This document shows positions 44,690 to 57,086 of a DNA stretch of 64,000 nt, in pieces. Numbering within the stretch: position 1 is the stretch's first letter; each line of letters starts with the position of its first letter. The DNA is taken from positions 27,363,817-27,427,816 of the forward strand of contig NC_067130.1 in NCBI RefSeq assembly GCF_021347895.1. The letters run 5' to 3'. Under the pieces are notes generated by a model. The model searched no databases and was not told where the DNA came from. It saw only the letters and a list, made by a program, of their open reading frames with translations. A program made the position numbers and the translations under genes. Source of the stretch: Acanthochromis polyacanthus. Taxonomy: Eukaryota > Chordata > Actinopteri > Pomacentridae.

Positions 44690-45060
44690 AGAAGTGTTTC
44701 ACATAATTGTCCACCAGTCTGTAACAATGACTTTTCCATGGGAGATTCCTTCAGTTGCAGGATGTTTGAGGTTTTTCTGGCACGTACCGTCCGTTTCAAA
44801 TCCTCATTTCATTGGGTTTTAAATCTGGGCTTTGACTCGGCCTTTCCACAACCCTTCATTTCTTCCTTTTGAGCCATTGCTTAGAACTTAGAGGCAGATG
44901 GCCTCACATTATCTTCAATCATGCTTTGATATGATACACAATCAATGCCTGCAAACTGCCCAGACCTTGAGGCAGCAAAGCAACCCCGAATCAAATCATA
45001 TCTATCATATTCCACAGCTGCTTTGATGTGGTTCTCCAGAATGAAAAGGAAATTAATCAA
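44690..45060 (-). pseudogene. Tc1-like transposase relic (C-terminal part)
   Basis: On the minus strand, 44808-44852 reads RPSQSPDLKPNE, the region around the third catalytic acid of Tc1 transposases (usually WPSQSPDLNPIE). Upstream, around 44900-44990, the sequence keeps word order from the segment before the second catalytic Asp, but stops and frameshifts are frequent. A trailing EGISHGKVIVTDWW-like reading lies near 44700-44760. No termini or TA duplication are visible. It differs from the two full-length Tc1 elements and is much older. Confidence 0.6.
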
Positions 45061-46073
45061 AAGTGGCGTTAATTCTTAAAGTAACAGTTAGGGCACACAG
45101 ATTCAGCATACTGTCAACAAGAAGTGACTGCATGGAAGTTTTATGAAGACATGCGCAGGATAGTCATAGTGGACCTAAATTAACCATTTGTTTGGGTTAG
45201 TTTTACAGCCAAGGTGCAGAATGTGAGAACAGCAGGAAGGGAACTGAAGCTGAGCCAGAGCTGCATGGAGGCCAGGTTTAGGTTGGAGCAAAAGAGCAAG
45301 GACAAGGTTTGGCAGGAATCCAGCAGAAGGAAGTCAGGTGAGAAAGAGCTTCAGAGAGCGAGAAACCAGAACAGAGCTGACGAAGGAGGACGAGGCAGGA
45401 GGGAAGGTTTGGAAGCTGGAGTCCATCTGAGGAAGGCTGCAGACGGACCACAACAGGTAGTAACATATGGGAAGACATAAGGGAGTCGTTTGCCAGAAAT
45501 TGCTAGACACTCATGACTGATTGTGACAACAGGTTGTACAGTCTGGCTGCATGTTGAGGTTAGAAGCAGGTATTTATGGCACAATGGTAGCCAGCAGAGC
45601 AATTTCAGATTTAAAAACTGCACACAATGACGCTGCCTGTCTCTGGTTTTGTCGAGGACAAAGTCATCCTGTGTGGAAAAACGTCACGAGGCAAAAGGCT
45701 GCTTTTAGTGCTAACCCTGCTAGCATAGTCTGGCTGATGGACAACATTTGATGTGCTGCCAAAAAGTTGCAGGTGGAACCCACAATGGAGAAGTTCACCT
45801 TTTTGCCAAGAAAATTCTCTAAAGGATCTATTTTAATCAAAATCATAATGTTTACTGAAATCAAAAGAAGTTGTTTTTTAGCTTAAACCTCATTTAATTT
45901 ACTGCGTGTAGAAAGGAGGCATAAGTCCGCCATAAGCAGATCACATAGCTTTCTTCTCACCTTCCAGTGAAGCAACCTACACAGCTAAAATGTAAATTTT
46001 AAAAAGTTTTAAGGAAGATGTGGATCATGCAGGAAGGTCAGTCCTGCTAGTTTTCCCTGTGGATTATCATGGG
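45061..46073. other. Unannotated sequence
   Basis: A purine-rich interval (45210-45470) gives an 88-codon Arg/Glu/Lys-rich frame without known motif, consistent with composition bias. Nothing else was recognised. Confidence 0.35.
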
Positions 46074-46245
46074 TTTTTTTTTAAAGATGTTTTTGGCATT
46101 TTGTTGGCTTTATTTAATCGGTCAGTATAGAGAGGCAGACAGGAAACTAGGGAGAAGACCTGCAGCAAAGGGCCTTGAGCTAGAATCAAACCCAGGCCTC
46201 TGTTTATGGGTCGCCCACTCAACCAGTTGAGCTACCTGGGAGCCC
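46074..46245 (-). mobile_element. tRNA-derived SINE, second family
   Basis: Read from 46245 on the minus strand, the head GGGCTCCCAGGTAGCTCAAC is a tRNA-like 5' end. It has an A-box (TAGCTCAACTGG, 46223-46234) and a B-box-like GGTTTGATTCT (46182-46192). The body has AAGGCCCTTTGCTGCAGG and an AATAAA-like signal, and the element ends in an A tail (plus-strand T run 46074-46082). GGATTA occurs at both flanks (about 46061 and 46246), a possible decayed target duplication. Transcription would be by RNA polymerase III. Confidence 0.8.
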
Positions 46246-46246
46246 G

Positions 46247-47169
46247 GATTAACTATTTTAATGACAGTGCTTCTCTTCATGCATGCAAATCTTCCACCAA
46301 AACAATTTTTCCATCTATCTATTTTAGTGGAATGATACTGAAGTGTAGCCAGATCATTCTACTGCAGAACTTAACCAAACTTCAGCCCAAAACAACATTT
46401 AACTTGAGGTTTTACAAAACCAATTTCCTGGGTGAAGATCCTCTGTTAGACTCGTTCATCCACCCCAACCTCCTCCCTATAGACTTTCGTTAAAAAAGAT
46501 TTTGCTGCTGGGGGCCCTGATGGCAAACTTAGAAAATATGTTTCTTTGTTACAGGAGTGCAAGTCTTTAGACATAAACTTCTGTCAGTATTTAGCAAAGA
46601 AAGAATGATCAAACCAAACATTACTACCAAATAGTGTGGTACAAACACATATACCACTTCACCCAAATGTCAACTGTTTCTCTATCCAGAGAGCATTATT
46701 ACAAATCCTTTGAATTAATGACATGGCACACACAATTCCTGTCAGTCTGCATTGTTTTTTGCAGTTGGAAAAACATTTAAATGTCTAAAAAGCTGACATA
46801 TAGCTCTTCTCTCATATATGGAACCATTATATTTCAATGTATTTGTAATTTTTGTGCAGTGTCAAAATATCCCATAGTGTGACCATCTGGCTATTACTGC
46901 TGTTTTAAGCAGTTCCTTGAAATTACTTTCAGTTTATTAAAATTAATTATCTTTTCTATTTAGCCTGATTTCCAACATGTTTTAAAGAAGCAGAGAGTGC
47001 TGCTCCTCAGCAGGTGTCCAGATGTTGGGATAAAATGGTTCTTTTCAAATAGAGAATGAAAAGAAGCATAAAAGCCTGGATTAGATCATTTTCTAAAACT
47101 GTAATCATGCAAGGTTACACTAGTGGAATCAAAAAATAAAAATATAGAGATGTTGATGTTACTTCCACA
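46247..47169. other. Unannotated sequence
   Basis: No recognisable element or gene. Confidence 0.4.
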
Positions 47170-47171
47170 TA

Positions 47172-48400
47172 CACTATATTGCCAAAGGTATTCGCTTACT
47201 CTTCCAAATAATCACTTCCATGGCCACAGGTGTATAAAATCAAGCACCTTGGCATGCAGACTGCTTTTACAAACATTTGTGAAGGAATGGGTCGCTCTCA
47301 AGAGCTCAGTGAATTCCAGCGTGGAACTGTGATAGGATGCCACTTGTGCAACAAATCCAGTCGTGACATTTCCTCGCTCCTAAATATTCCACAGTCAACT
47401 GTCAGCTGTATTATAAGAAAGTGGAAGTGTGTGGGAACGACAGCAACTCAGCCACCACGTGGTCGGCCACGTAAACTGATGGAGCGGGGTCAGCGGATGC
47501 TGAGGCACATAGTGCCACGAGGTGGCCGACTTTCTGCAGAGTTAATCGCTACAGACCTTCAAACTTCATGTGGCCTTCAGATTAGCTCAAGAACAGTCTG
47601 CAGAGAGCTTCATGGAATGGGTTTCCATGGCTGAGAAGCTGCATCCAAGCCATACATCACAAAGTACAATGCAAAGCATCAGATGCAGTGCTGTAAAGCA
47701 CGCTGCCACTGGACTCTAGAGCAGTTCAGACGCATTCGCTGGAGTGACCAATCGTGCTTCTCCATCTGGCAATCTGATGGACCAGTCTGGGTTTGGCGGT
47801 TGCCAGGAGAACGATACTTGTCGGACTGCATTGTGCCAAGTGTAAAGTTTGGTGGAGGGGGGATTATGGTGTGAGGTTGTTTTTCAGGAGCTGGGCTTGG
47901 CCCCTTAGTTCCAGTGGAAGGAACTCTGAATGCTTCAGCATACCAAGACATTTTGGACAATTCCATTCTCCCAACTTTATGGGAACAGTTTGGAGCTGGC
48001 CCCTTCCTCTTCCAACATGACTGTGCACCAGTGCACAAAGCAAGGTCCATAAAGACATGGATGACAGAGTCTGGTGTGGATGAACTTGACTGACCTGCAC
48101 AGAGTCCTGACTGCTACCCGATAGAACACCTTTGGGATGACTTAGTGCAGAGACTGAGAGCCAGACCTTCTCGTCCAACATCAGTGTGTGACCTCACAAA
48201 TGCGCTTGTGGAAGAATGGTCAAAAATTCCCATAAACACACTCCTAAACCTTGTGGACAGCCTTCCCAGAAGAGTTGAAGCTGTTATAGCTGCAAAGGGT
48301 GGACCAACGTCATATTGAACTCTATGGATTAGGAATGGGATGTCACATACGTTCTTATGCGAGTCTAGGCAATTGAGCGAATACTTTTGGCAATATAGTG
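47172..48400 (+). mobile_element. Full-length Tc1-like transposon, second element (1229 bp)
   Basis: The inverted termini read CACTATATTGCCAAAGGTAT at 47172 and the complement ending TTTTGGCAATATAGTG at 48400. TA precedes the left end; the right flank is TT, so that copy of the target duplication has mutated. The transposase pseudogene lies in the plus orientation between the termini. Size is typical for this compact fish Tc1 group. Confidence 0.92.
47287..48318 (+). pseudogene. Tc1-like transposase with three stop codons and no frameshift
   Basis: The start chosen is the ATG at 47287 (MGRSQELSEFQRG); 343 codons then run in one phase to the terminal TGA at 48316-48318. The only lesions visible are three in-frame TGA codons at 47632-47634, 47872-47874 and 48091-48093. 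Each is one transition from the residue expected in the family: Arg (CGA), Trp and Trp. The N-terminal half has the HTH region (CHLCNKSSRDISSLLNIPQS) and a basic GRPRK hook. The acidic triad is visible as WSDQS, FLFQHDCAP and YPIEHLW. The Glu usually following the first Asp is Gln here. The full-length protein would bind the termini and move the element at TA. Confidence 0.93.
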
Positions 48401-48402
48401 TT

Positions 48403-50211
48403 TTGTACAAATGTACATTTTGGTTATAAAATTCATATTAACTTCTTATAGGAAGATCCTGCAATTTTTTTCTTTAATACTTCAAAAGTGCCTGTTCATT
48501 TGCAATCTTTGTGCAATATAAGGAAAATGCAAAAAACTTATGTTTTCTTTGGCAATTATCATCACCTAATGTTTCATTTTTATTTATGTTGGTAATCTGT
48601 TTACCAGATCTGCTCACTAGAGGATATTCTAATGCTAAAAATGGATACTATAAATGAAGCAAACAAAATAACTGTTTGCTTTTGTGTCTCTTTCATTACC
48701 TTTTTTTGTTATGTTCATCTGCTATCATTAATTCAAAAATAAACCAGCATATACACTCATAATTTTACCGTATGATGCTTTGTCAGAATATATTTTCAGC
48801 TACTGGAGAAGAAAATGGTAAAGAGCAATTAAAGTCAAGTCAGCTGGGCAATACAACTGAACCAGAAAAATTAAGTTGTTGCATCCAGTGCTCACAAACA
48901 TCACTTTAGAACCTTATACCACCATCTTTGGAGAACCTTCCACCACTTCTGGTTGGTGTATAACTCCAGACCAGAGAGATCAGAGAGCTAAAACATCTTC
49001 AGCAGAGAAACAGTCACTGTGAATGACTGCAAGAGGAGAAACTTCAAGGTGCTTCCTCAGATGAAAGACCTACCTTTTCAGAGATGTGAAATCTAAATGA
49101 TAAAGAACGAGGGTAATGGCAAAGCAAAGAGTAGGTTGAGGTGAAAAACTCAAGCGAAGATGGTGCGAGAATCTGTCAGCAGAGAGGAAGCAGTTTTCAG
49201 TTTTTGTTCTACAGATGAAAAGAGTCGTCTTTTAGCTGGTAAATAAAAGGTATGAAAAAATATCACCAAAAAAAAACAGAAATTGAAAAGACAAGTTCTA
49301 ACAAGGCCCCTCGCTGAGCTTCATGCAGAGTATCAAAAAGAGGTCGAACTGCAGCTGTCCTTGTCTTGCACATAATTTGCCAGAAAACTATCTTTTTATA
49401 TCGCAGACTTGAGGAACAGGAATAGATACACGTGTGGAATAAGAACGCCTGGCGATTCATAAATAAACTCATCAAGAGAAGCTTGTTCAGCTCGTATATG
49501 ACCTTAACAACAAAACTAAGCATTGATGGTGTTTTTCCAGATAGCTGCTTTGACTGTACTGAGGTTATGTGGAACAAATGGGGACAATCTAGGACTTGCA
49601 AAAGATTTTTGCTTAAAAAAAAAAAAACTTCATCCATTTGTCAATCCAACCAGATCCACCAAACACAGCAGACCTTAAAAAAAATCTCACTGAATCTTGA
49701 GCTGTTGTTCACATTGATTTTTGGAAAACTTTGCCTGCAGGATGAGCACAGAAGGTTAGCATTCTGGAGGCAGCTGAAAGCAGCACACACTGTTCTCCTC
49801 TACATGGTCCAACAAATCATATGCAACACTATCAGACTGCCATGATCTCTGTTTAGTGTCTAAATGATTTCCTTTTATTCCATGTCTTCTGTGCTTCCTG
49901 GTTTGTGTCTCTTGTCATCCCTGTCTGCTCTGTTGACTCATCCTGCTGCTTGCTTTTCTCGGTGTAGTGTTATTTTTGTAGTTTGTTTACTATTTTATTT
50001 AGAAAACTCACTTTTCTTATGTCCCATTATCTTTGACTGCCTTGTGCATTTCTGCTGTTTTCAATGTACAATAGAAACTCTGTTTAACAAGAAACCAGAT
50101 TTCCTGCTCAGTAAGGTTGATGATTGTGCAACACACTGGCCTCCACAGTAACTTCTATACTTTTCATAAATTTATCTGTACTGCTTTCTGAATACTGACC
50201 CGCTCCATGTA
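48403..50211. other. Unannotated sequence
   Basis: No recognisable element or gene over 1.8 kb. Opposing open frames around 49263-49845 overlap and lack motifs. Confidence 0.4.
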
Positions 50212-50573
50212 GACTACCATTCAAACATTTGGGTTCACTCAAGCAATTTCATGTTTTCCATGAAAGCTCACCTTTTTATTCATGTGCTAACATAATTGCA
50301 CAAAGGCTTTCTAATCATCAAGTAAAGCTTTCAACACATTTAGCTAACACAATGTAGCATTAGAACACAGGAGTGATGGTTGCTGGAAATGTTCCTCTGT
50401 ACCCCTATGGAGATATTCCATTAAAATCAGCTGTTTCCAGCAGGAATAGTCATTTACCACATTAACAATGTCTAGACTGTATTTCTGATTCATTTAATGT
50501 TATCTTCATTTAATTGTTTTTCTTTGAAAAATAAGGACATTTCTAAGTGACACCAAACTTTTGAACGGTAGTG
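50212..50573. mobile_element. Tc1/mariner-type MITE, copy C
   Basis: Same orientation as copy A. Its right end, ACCAAACTTTTGAACGGTAG then TG, is one of the best preserved. TA is at both borders (50210-50211 and 50574-50575). The block GTAGCATTAGAACACAGGAG and the block TAGTCATTTACCACATTAAC are intact. Confidence 0.82.
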
Positions 50574-50740
50574 TATATATGGGTTTATTGTCATTACTTG
50601 CGCAAAGACACCAGTTGACTCCCAGTTGTTGTCATGTTGTAATTTAAAATTTGTGAAACACATCATAACAGGTCCAGTAACAAGACAAGAGAAAGTGATC
50701 AATACTGTACTAAAAGCAGCAAAAGAAACAATACAAAAGA

Positions 50741-50837
50741 GTCTGATCTGATTAATTTAATGTTATCGTCATTGAAAAAATGCATATTTTTAAAAAATAA
50801 GGACATTTCTAAGTGATCCCAAACTTTGAAATGGTAC
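50741..50837. mobile_element. Tc1/mariner-type MITE, copy D (fragment)
   Basis: Only the last 97 bp of the family are present: GATTAATTTAATGTTATC, then AAGGACATTTCTAAGTGATC, then a degraded terminus AAACTTTGAAATGGTA. It lies 168 bp beyond copy C in the same orientation, so it may be an independent remnant or a local duplication. Confidence 0.6.
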
Positions 50838-53324
50838 CAGATGTGTAGCATGAACACTGTCATACAGATGTAACATGTGCATGCAATAATGGCCATAAGT
50901 CATTATGTCATGTAACACTACTCTTTGATCAGCGAAACCTGTCACACCTATCTTCGTGACCACTTTCAGGTTTGCATTTGCAATTTTTCCATGAACTGCA
51001 AACTGTAGAAGAAAACAAAACTTCACCTTCTGTCAGTTGCCAATGTTAGCTTCTTGTTGAAGATAATGAGGTTGGTCTGTGGCAAACATCAAGAGAAGAA
51101 ACAAAATATATAAATTTTCAAGACCAGATAAGGCACATCGGGTCAGGAGTGCACCAACAGCATGCTGGATTTAGTCGATATTCACAAGGTAGAGTTCTGC
51201 TGTAATGCCTTCAGGTGTCTGAGGGGGAACATTTGGTGCATGAATAAGTGTGTCGGCTCATGGCTTGGCAATAGCACACTTGTTTTTTTGGCCATAACAA
51301 GACAATTGTCACTCTCCACCCACCCTTCTCGCTGAATTTGGTTCCAGCTGTGGCGTACCCCTCTTCCTCCAAATGAAATTCAGTTTTTAGCACCGCCATT
51401 TTGACACAATTCAGAGGGTTCTGAACACATTGCAGATGATGCTCAACTTGTTCCCTCAATGGGGATCATGGCCAAATTGAAATCGGATGTGGTTTTTGGC
51501 ACAGTCTCTCGACTTGTTGATCTTATGCAGACAAGAGCGTGAATTTGTTACTTGATTTAGAGGCGAGCAAACCTTCAAATGCTCCACAACTTCGACCATG
51601 CTTAGACTTAATGTGCATGCTGGTAAACATTGCATCTCAAAAAGGGATTAAGCCATTCTTTTAAGTGTTGGAATATCAAATCAAGTAGAGTGTGAATACT
51701 AGACAGCTAATATAATTGTACATCTGTTGTTTTTGTTATTACTGTTAAACAAACCAATCTTGTGGGAGATGAAGCTGATCCTGTGGAGGCTGGATCAGAA
51801 TCAGAGTTATCTACCTCAGATACACCTCTGCCACCAAATGAGACTTGTGAAAAAAGAGCAGCGACTCCCTTTGACAGATCTCATGTATCACCACGTGGAG
51901 ACTGAGCAGATGGCTCCTTAAAAGTCCAAAAGCGCTTAATGAAAGGCTCAGGTCTAGTAAATGCCAGGAAAAGCAGATGTGGAGGGAAATGGCCATTAAA
52001 TTGTCCGAGCAGTTTAGAGAGAGCTTTTTTGCTGTCTGGGTAATCTTGGGGGTGCGTTAAAAAAATAAAAGGCAGCAAGAGAACAACCGGTCGGGGAACG
52101 ATGGGGTTTAAAATCACAGGGCTGAGTTGTTAGGTGACCATCATGACAGCACTGACAGGGTGTAGAGATTTACAACCCAGAGGCATCAGTTGTTCTAAGT
52201 GAGACACCTGCGGGACCAGTTATAACTCTCAGTACTCCAATAGCAAGACCCAACCAGGCCCAGCTTCTATCAAGCGAGTACAGGAGAAGCGAAGATGAAC
52301 CTTCTGCTGTGTTGTGGAAATCTGGATGAGCCATTGCAAACATAGTCACAGTGCAACAGTATTTGTCTTTGTAATTTATTAAAAAATAAAATGAGTAACA
52401 GTGAATAATAAAGAAGAAAAATGCAGAGTGAATATTTCAGCTGAAGGGCAGAGATTGCATTCAGGGGTCTGACTAAGATTCAAGCAATAAATGCAGACTT
52501 ATAACTGTATCTGTCCTTCACACTGCACAGCTTTGCCGTTCTCATGAAGACAACAGGCGCTCCTCAGCCGAAGAGTCTCATGTCCTCAGTGTAATTAGAC
52601 CTCGGTGCTAGATGCTGGTCACAACAGAATCGCTTACTATAACAAAACAGTAGAAGACATATTAACAGTCAGCTCTACTATGTGCTCTGATTAACAGTCA
52701 TGCCCGGACTTGTTCGTGATTGTCACATTACAAATACAATTCATCCAAGTACAAATGATTTTTTTGCTTCAACATGCTCTTCAAGAATACTTAAAGAATC
52801 TGAGGGAGCTAGTAAGTGGCACCACAAAGACACTCTTGACCAGCTGAAGTCCTGTCAGGTCAGATCTGAACTGTTATTGATAAAATGTGGTCCATATTAT
52901 GTTAAAGTGCAGATGTATCACAGACTGTATACAAAAGATAGACACTATTAAAGAGATTTTATCCATTGGTTTGTAGACTACCATATTTAAACCTTTATTT
53001 CGGAATTTGGTTGTTGCCACCTTGCAGTGTTGAAACCAGATGTGACAATAAAAGGGTGGATCTTTCTGAGAACCCAAGGAAACTGTGCACACCAGTATAG
53101 ATGTCACCTATTGATTAAAATGAAGCTCTGCCTCCAAGCATTTCCTGCTTTATTGTCATATTTTACTCTAAACGGAATCATAAATTACAAAATGAACATC
53201 ATGCTCTCTTGAAAGACGTTCGCAACTGGCGCTAAAGATCATAAAATAATAAGGAAATTGTTTACTAAGGTAACAACTCAAGTAAGAAGTTGGAAAAATT
53301 TCCAAGACTTTCTTATATTCTGGC
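50838..53324. other. Mostly unannotated; one decayed coding-like segment
   Basis: At 51762-51905 a plus-strand frame of 47 codons reads acidic and Ser/Thr/Pro-rich (VGDEADPVEAGSESELSTSD) before a TGA. A Glu/Lys/Arg-rich stretch, QEKQMWREMAIKLSEQFRES, follows in another phase near 51965. It resembles the linker and helix of a nuclear or transposon-associated protein, but no domain could be named. I see nothing recognisable in the rest. Confidence 0.3.
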
Positions 53325-54730
53325 TCCATTTTCATTCATTCATTCAAACTTTACTTAAATCTCAAGGAATCATTGCGAATGTGCCATTATTTACAATAAT
53401 TTTGAGATGGTCAACAGAAAACAACATAGACTTGATCAACAGGTACAGCGTCACCCAGCTTCGATGTGTTTGCAGCAGAAAGGCTGAAAGCATTTTTACC
53501 GATTTCTGTGTAAGCACTTGGACCGTTAGCCAACCACTTGAATGAGCTGAATAATGATTTTAGGACCAATTCAACAAGGAAGTAATGCATTGCAGCATCT
53601 TTCCATTTAGGGCCCGATAAATAAACAGGAAAGCAATGTCTCTCATCTGATTGCTAAGGATGGCCAGCCAACTTTTTCGTACAATAAGCAGTGATGAGTG
53701 GAATAGTTGTCACCAGTAATGAATCTGAGAGCTGAGTGGTAAACAGGATCCATCAGTGGAGACCAAGGCGTTAATGTAGATGACATCACCATAGTCTGGA
53801 AAGGAAAAGAAGATGACTTTGATTTTTTTGCTTTCACTAGAACACAGTAAAAGAGCTGCCGTTTCTATAAAAATACAAAATTTTCTTCCATAGCTTGCAA
53901 ACTTATGCATCAATATGAAATTTAAAAGTAAGTTTTTGATGCAAATTCATGCGTCGATATTTACATCCAGAAACTCTCTCATTGTTCTGCCCAGTCAGAG
54001 TGGTGATGTTTAACTAACTTAGCCTTTCTTGCATCTTGCAGTTGTTCGAAAGCTTGTTGCAGTGATTGCCTGTCTGACTGAGCAGTATCAGAAAAGCAGA
54101 ACAGAATTGTATCATCAGTGTACAAATAGGAAATACAAATTTGTTATAATGGATGGGAAGTCATTGATAAATTTAAAAACAAAAAAAAACAGGAACCACA
54201 ATTGAACCTTGTGGAACTCCTTTTGACAGGTAAAAATTCTGACTGAACATTCCCTAAAGTCACATGCAGTTGATGATTGTTGTGTAAATTGTGGAACCAT
54301 TTACACAACATACAGTCAATCAAAATCAACATCATGTAATCTGTGAATCAATGTATTGTGGTCTTGAGAATCAAGTGCGATGGATAAATCAAAGACAGCA
54401 TATTTTCCTTTGTGTACAGCAGACATTACAACATCTGTGACCAGAGAAAAAGCAGTGACAATCCTGTGTTTTGCCCTAAAATCAGGAGTTAAAATGGAAT
54501 TTAATGAGAAAAATGATTTGAACCAATCCTTAACAAATAACTCCAGGACTTTAGCGAGACTGGGTAGTTTGGAGATTGGTCTGTAGTTAATGAGATAGTT
54601 TTATCGCCACGTTAAAGTTGTAGGACAATGTGCACTAACTTCCAGACATGAGGGACCAGTCTGGTTGAAATGGAGAGGTTGAATAAAAATATTATTTGTT
54701 CAGCAATGACAGAGCTTTAACATAACATGG
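53325..54730 (-). pseudogene. LINE (CR1/L2/Rex-like) reverse transcriptase relic with 3' tail
   Basis: On the minus strand the reverse transcriptase motifs appear in the correct order but in shifting frames. NYRPISKLPSLAKVLE lies at about 54541-54588; a degraded AVFDLSIALDSQDH core is near 54390. KGVPQGSIVVPV is at about 54191-54226, INDFPSIITN just after, and YTDDT (normally YADDT) at 54109-54122. The C-terminal part has DYGDVIYINALV (around 53780), YHSALRFITGD and LYEKVGWPSL (53650-53745), then FIYRALNGKM. The copy ends in a TGAA microsatellite tail (plus-strand TTCA units, 53333-53345). Many stops and frameshifts and part of the palm-thumb join are lost, and there is no endonuclease. Normally it copies LINE RNA at a nicked target. 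Confidence 0.85.
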
Positions 54731-55269
54731 ATCCAGTTTATCGTCCCCAGTTGCTCTTCTTTGATTGAGAGCGTACAGTGGCTCTCAGACTACATGAATG
54801 CATGTTTTACGGCTTTGTTTTTCAGTCGCCAAGGCTACGTTCTTTTTTAAACAATACTCGTCATGCAAGTGGTTACTTTTATGGAGCTAAACACATAGCT
54901 GTGATATATTTGTGCATCATTGCATATTTTGGCAACATTTGCACTATAATTGTGTGAAATTGTAGGTTAAACTCTCATAAAAGTAAAAGAATGTTAACAT
55001 TTTCAGTATGATTAGTGTATCAGTTTTGGTTAATAGATTTTGAAATGTAATAGGTTGTTTGTATGATTTCTGTTAATGCCGACAAAATACGAATTTTTTG
55101 AATTTATAGTTTTAAAAGACAATTTTGAACTCCAAGATAAAAAGGCTTAAATAAAGTTTAAAAAAAAATCAAAAATAGGATGTTTTTTCTATTGTATATA
55201 TAAAGGTTAATGCCATCATGTGTACTAAGACAAAACCAAATATGTTAACCAAGCCTGACTATTATCGCC
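54731..55269. other. Unannotated sequence
   Basis: AT-rich, without recognisable element or coding motif. Confidence 0.4.
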
Positions 55270-55960
55270 TTTCCCTCTTCATCAGTTGACACAGTTAGCA
55301 GGAAACAAGTCACCCTGATGGTCATTATCACGAAATCAGTGCTTGTGTTCTGCAGGTTTCTCACCTGCTTCCACTTGTACTTCCTCTGTTTAATGTCTGT
55401 TCAATACCAACCCTGTCAGGGCTGATCTTGACATTTTAAGAGTCCAGCTGTCCTGCTTTGGGTGACAAAAAACGGGTCGGCCTGTCCAATACAGGCAATG
55501 TCTCCCAGCAGTCACCCATCTGCATATAGGTTGGAGGTCCTCTACATTCTGGTCATGTACCTGTACCTGCACCTGGTGGTCCAACAAATACATCAGTGAA
55601 TGTCTGCCTCTCATCAGCGATCCCCTGTAGGAGAATGGAGCAGAAAGAATTTCTGTTCGTGTAATCTCATCTCCTGATCTCAGGTCAGTGCACCTTCATG
55701 TGGCACCCATCAGTTGCTCCAATTATTCCACCGAGGCCACATGACCTGTGGAAAGCAGATGAGGAAGCTCTTACTTTTTACAAGCTGTTGGCCAGGAGAT
55801 GAATCATGGCCATGATTATCCTATGTTCTGTTTATTGTAACACGATGAATTCATCACAGATCTCCCTCAAGCTACTTTCATTCGCCGTGTTCCACAACAA
55901 TCATCAAGACCTTCTGGTTCAGATGTCGTGCTTGCTGACATCAGAGGATGTACTCATTTA
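55270..55960 (-). pseudogene. PIF/Harbinger transposase relic
   Basis: The minus strand keeps the linear order of a Harbinger nuclease in broken frames. A degraded ISWPT stretch lies near 55800, then IIGATDGCHMKVH with the first catalytic Asp (DGCH, 55700-55732). LQGIADE and FTDVFVGPPG follow (55571-55600), then VHDQNVED with the second Asp (55537-55560). FRDNDHQGDL lies at 55305-55334, matching the PF(R/K)D segment before the final acid. The last acidic helix (ERAFG-like) was not found. Stops and frameshifts occur throughout. No termini were located. Active Harbinger elements also need a Myb/MADF-like partner protein; none is evident here. Confidence 0.65.
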
Positions 55961-57086
55961 ACATTTACTGCTGTGAGTTAATTAGACATTCAAACGGGCT
56001 TTTTGTGTCACCGAGATGACAGAAAAAAATGTCAAAACCGCATTCAGAGCGACAGTTTTTCAGGGTCACACCGTGTTGGGTTGAGCACACAGACAGCAGA
56101 GAAGAGCCAATTCAGTGGAAAGTTCAATCAAATGTGATTATTATAACTGGGTGAAAAGCAAGAAAACAAGCTGGTTAGGTGCATTATTCAGCGCATCACT
56201 ACCAAAACACTTCGTTAAAACAAGTCCTTTATTATTCTATAATTATGCTTGTTTTAATTTTAAAAAATAAACAAATTTTTAGAGCCTTTTTCACTTTTAC
56301 TTTACCTCAGTTGCAAAAAATTAATTTCCCATGATAGCATTTATATTTAATAGAAAAGGAAGTAAACCTGAAGGCAGACTTGCTTTGTTGTTTCTCACAT
56401 TGTGCATTTTCGACGTCCTGATTCCCACTTAGAAGGTTCATCAAATGTCACATTGGACTGTGTATTTTCCTCTTTGTCAGTTCGCATGTCTATCTTGCCC
56501 AAATTTCTTCTTCACATTACAACTTTAGCGTCCTCGGTTTTTGTTCAATCTACCCTCTGCTTGTTCACCTGCTCTCCATGTTTTTGTTCGTCCACTTTTG
56601 TTCTGTTGCATCAGCTGCAGTCGATAAAACTTACTTTTTGCTCTTCATACAACCTGCCTCCAGGGTTCTGCTTTTGGTTCTTCTCTCTCTGAACTCATGT
56701 AACTCAGATAGCCTCCACCATGGTGGGTGGCACACCTGAAGCCCACACTGTGAGAGGTTTTGGGCAGCCTGCCCTCAGATTACACTTCTACATGTAATCA
56801 TTAGATGTGCTGTTATTCCTATAGCCGGCTGTACAAACAAGCCAGAAGTGACGATGAGTGAAGGAGGAGAGTATCTTTTATTTTTTTAAACGAAGGGGAA
56901 AACATTTGCCGGCAGGAGAAGGTGTCACCATAAACAAAGTATTGATCTGCCAGAGCAGTCAAGGTTTTATTGTGTCATTAATCACTGATGAGATAATGAT
57001 GCCACAGAGAGAAATGATGGAGGCTGCTCTGTTGTATGTTAAGGTCCCTCTCTGGTCATCGATTAATCCTCTGAAAGCTTGTGAAA
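55961..57086. other. Unannotated sequence
   Basis: No recognisable element or gene. The 96-codon frame at 56402-56692 is Ser/Phe/Leu-rich without motif. Confidence 0.4.

Noticed and set aside
45214..45480. 88-codon Arg/Glu/Lys-rich frame as a possible coiled-coil exon
   Set aside because: The interval is simply purine-rich; both strands are open and no exon borders are evident.
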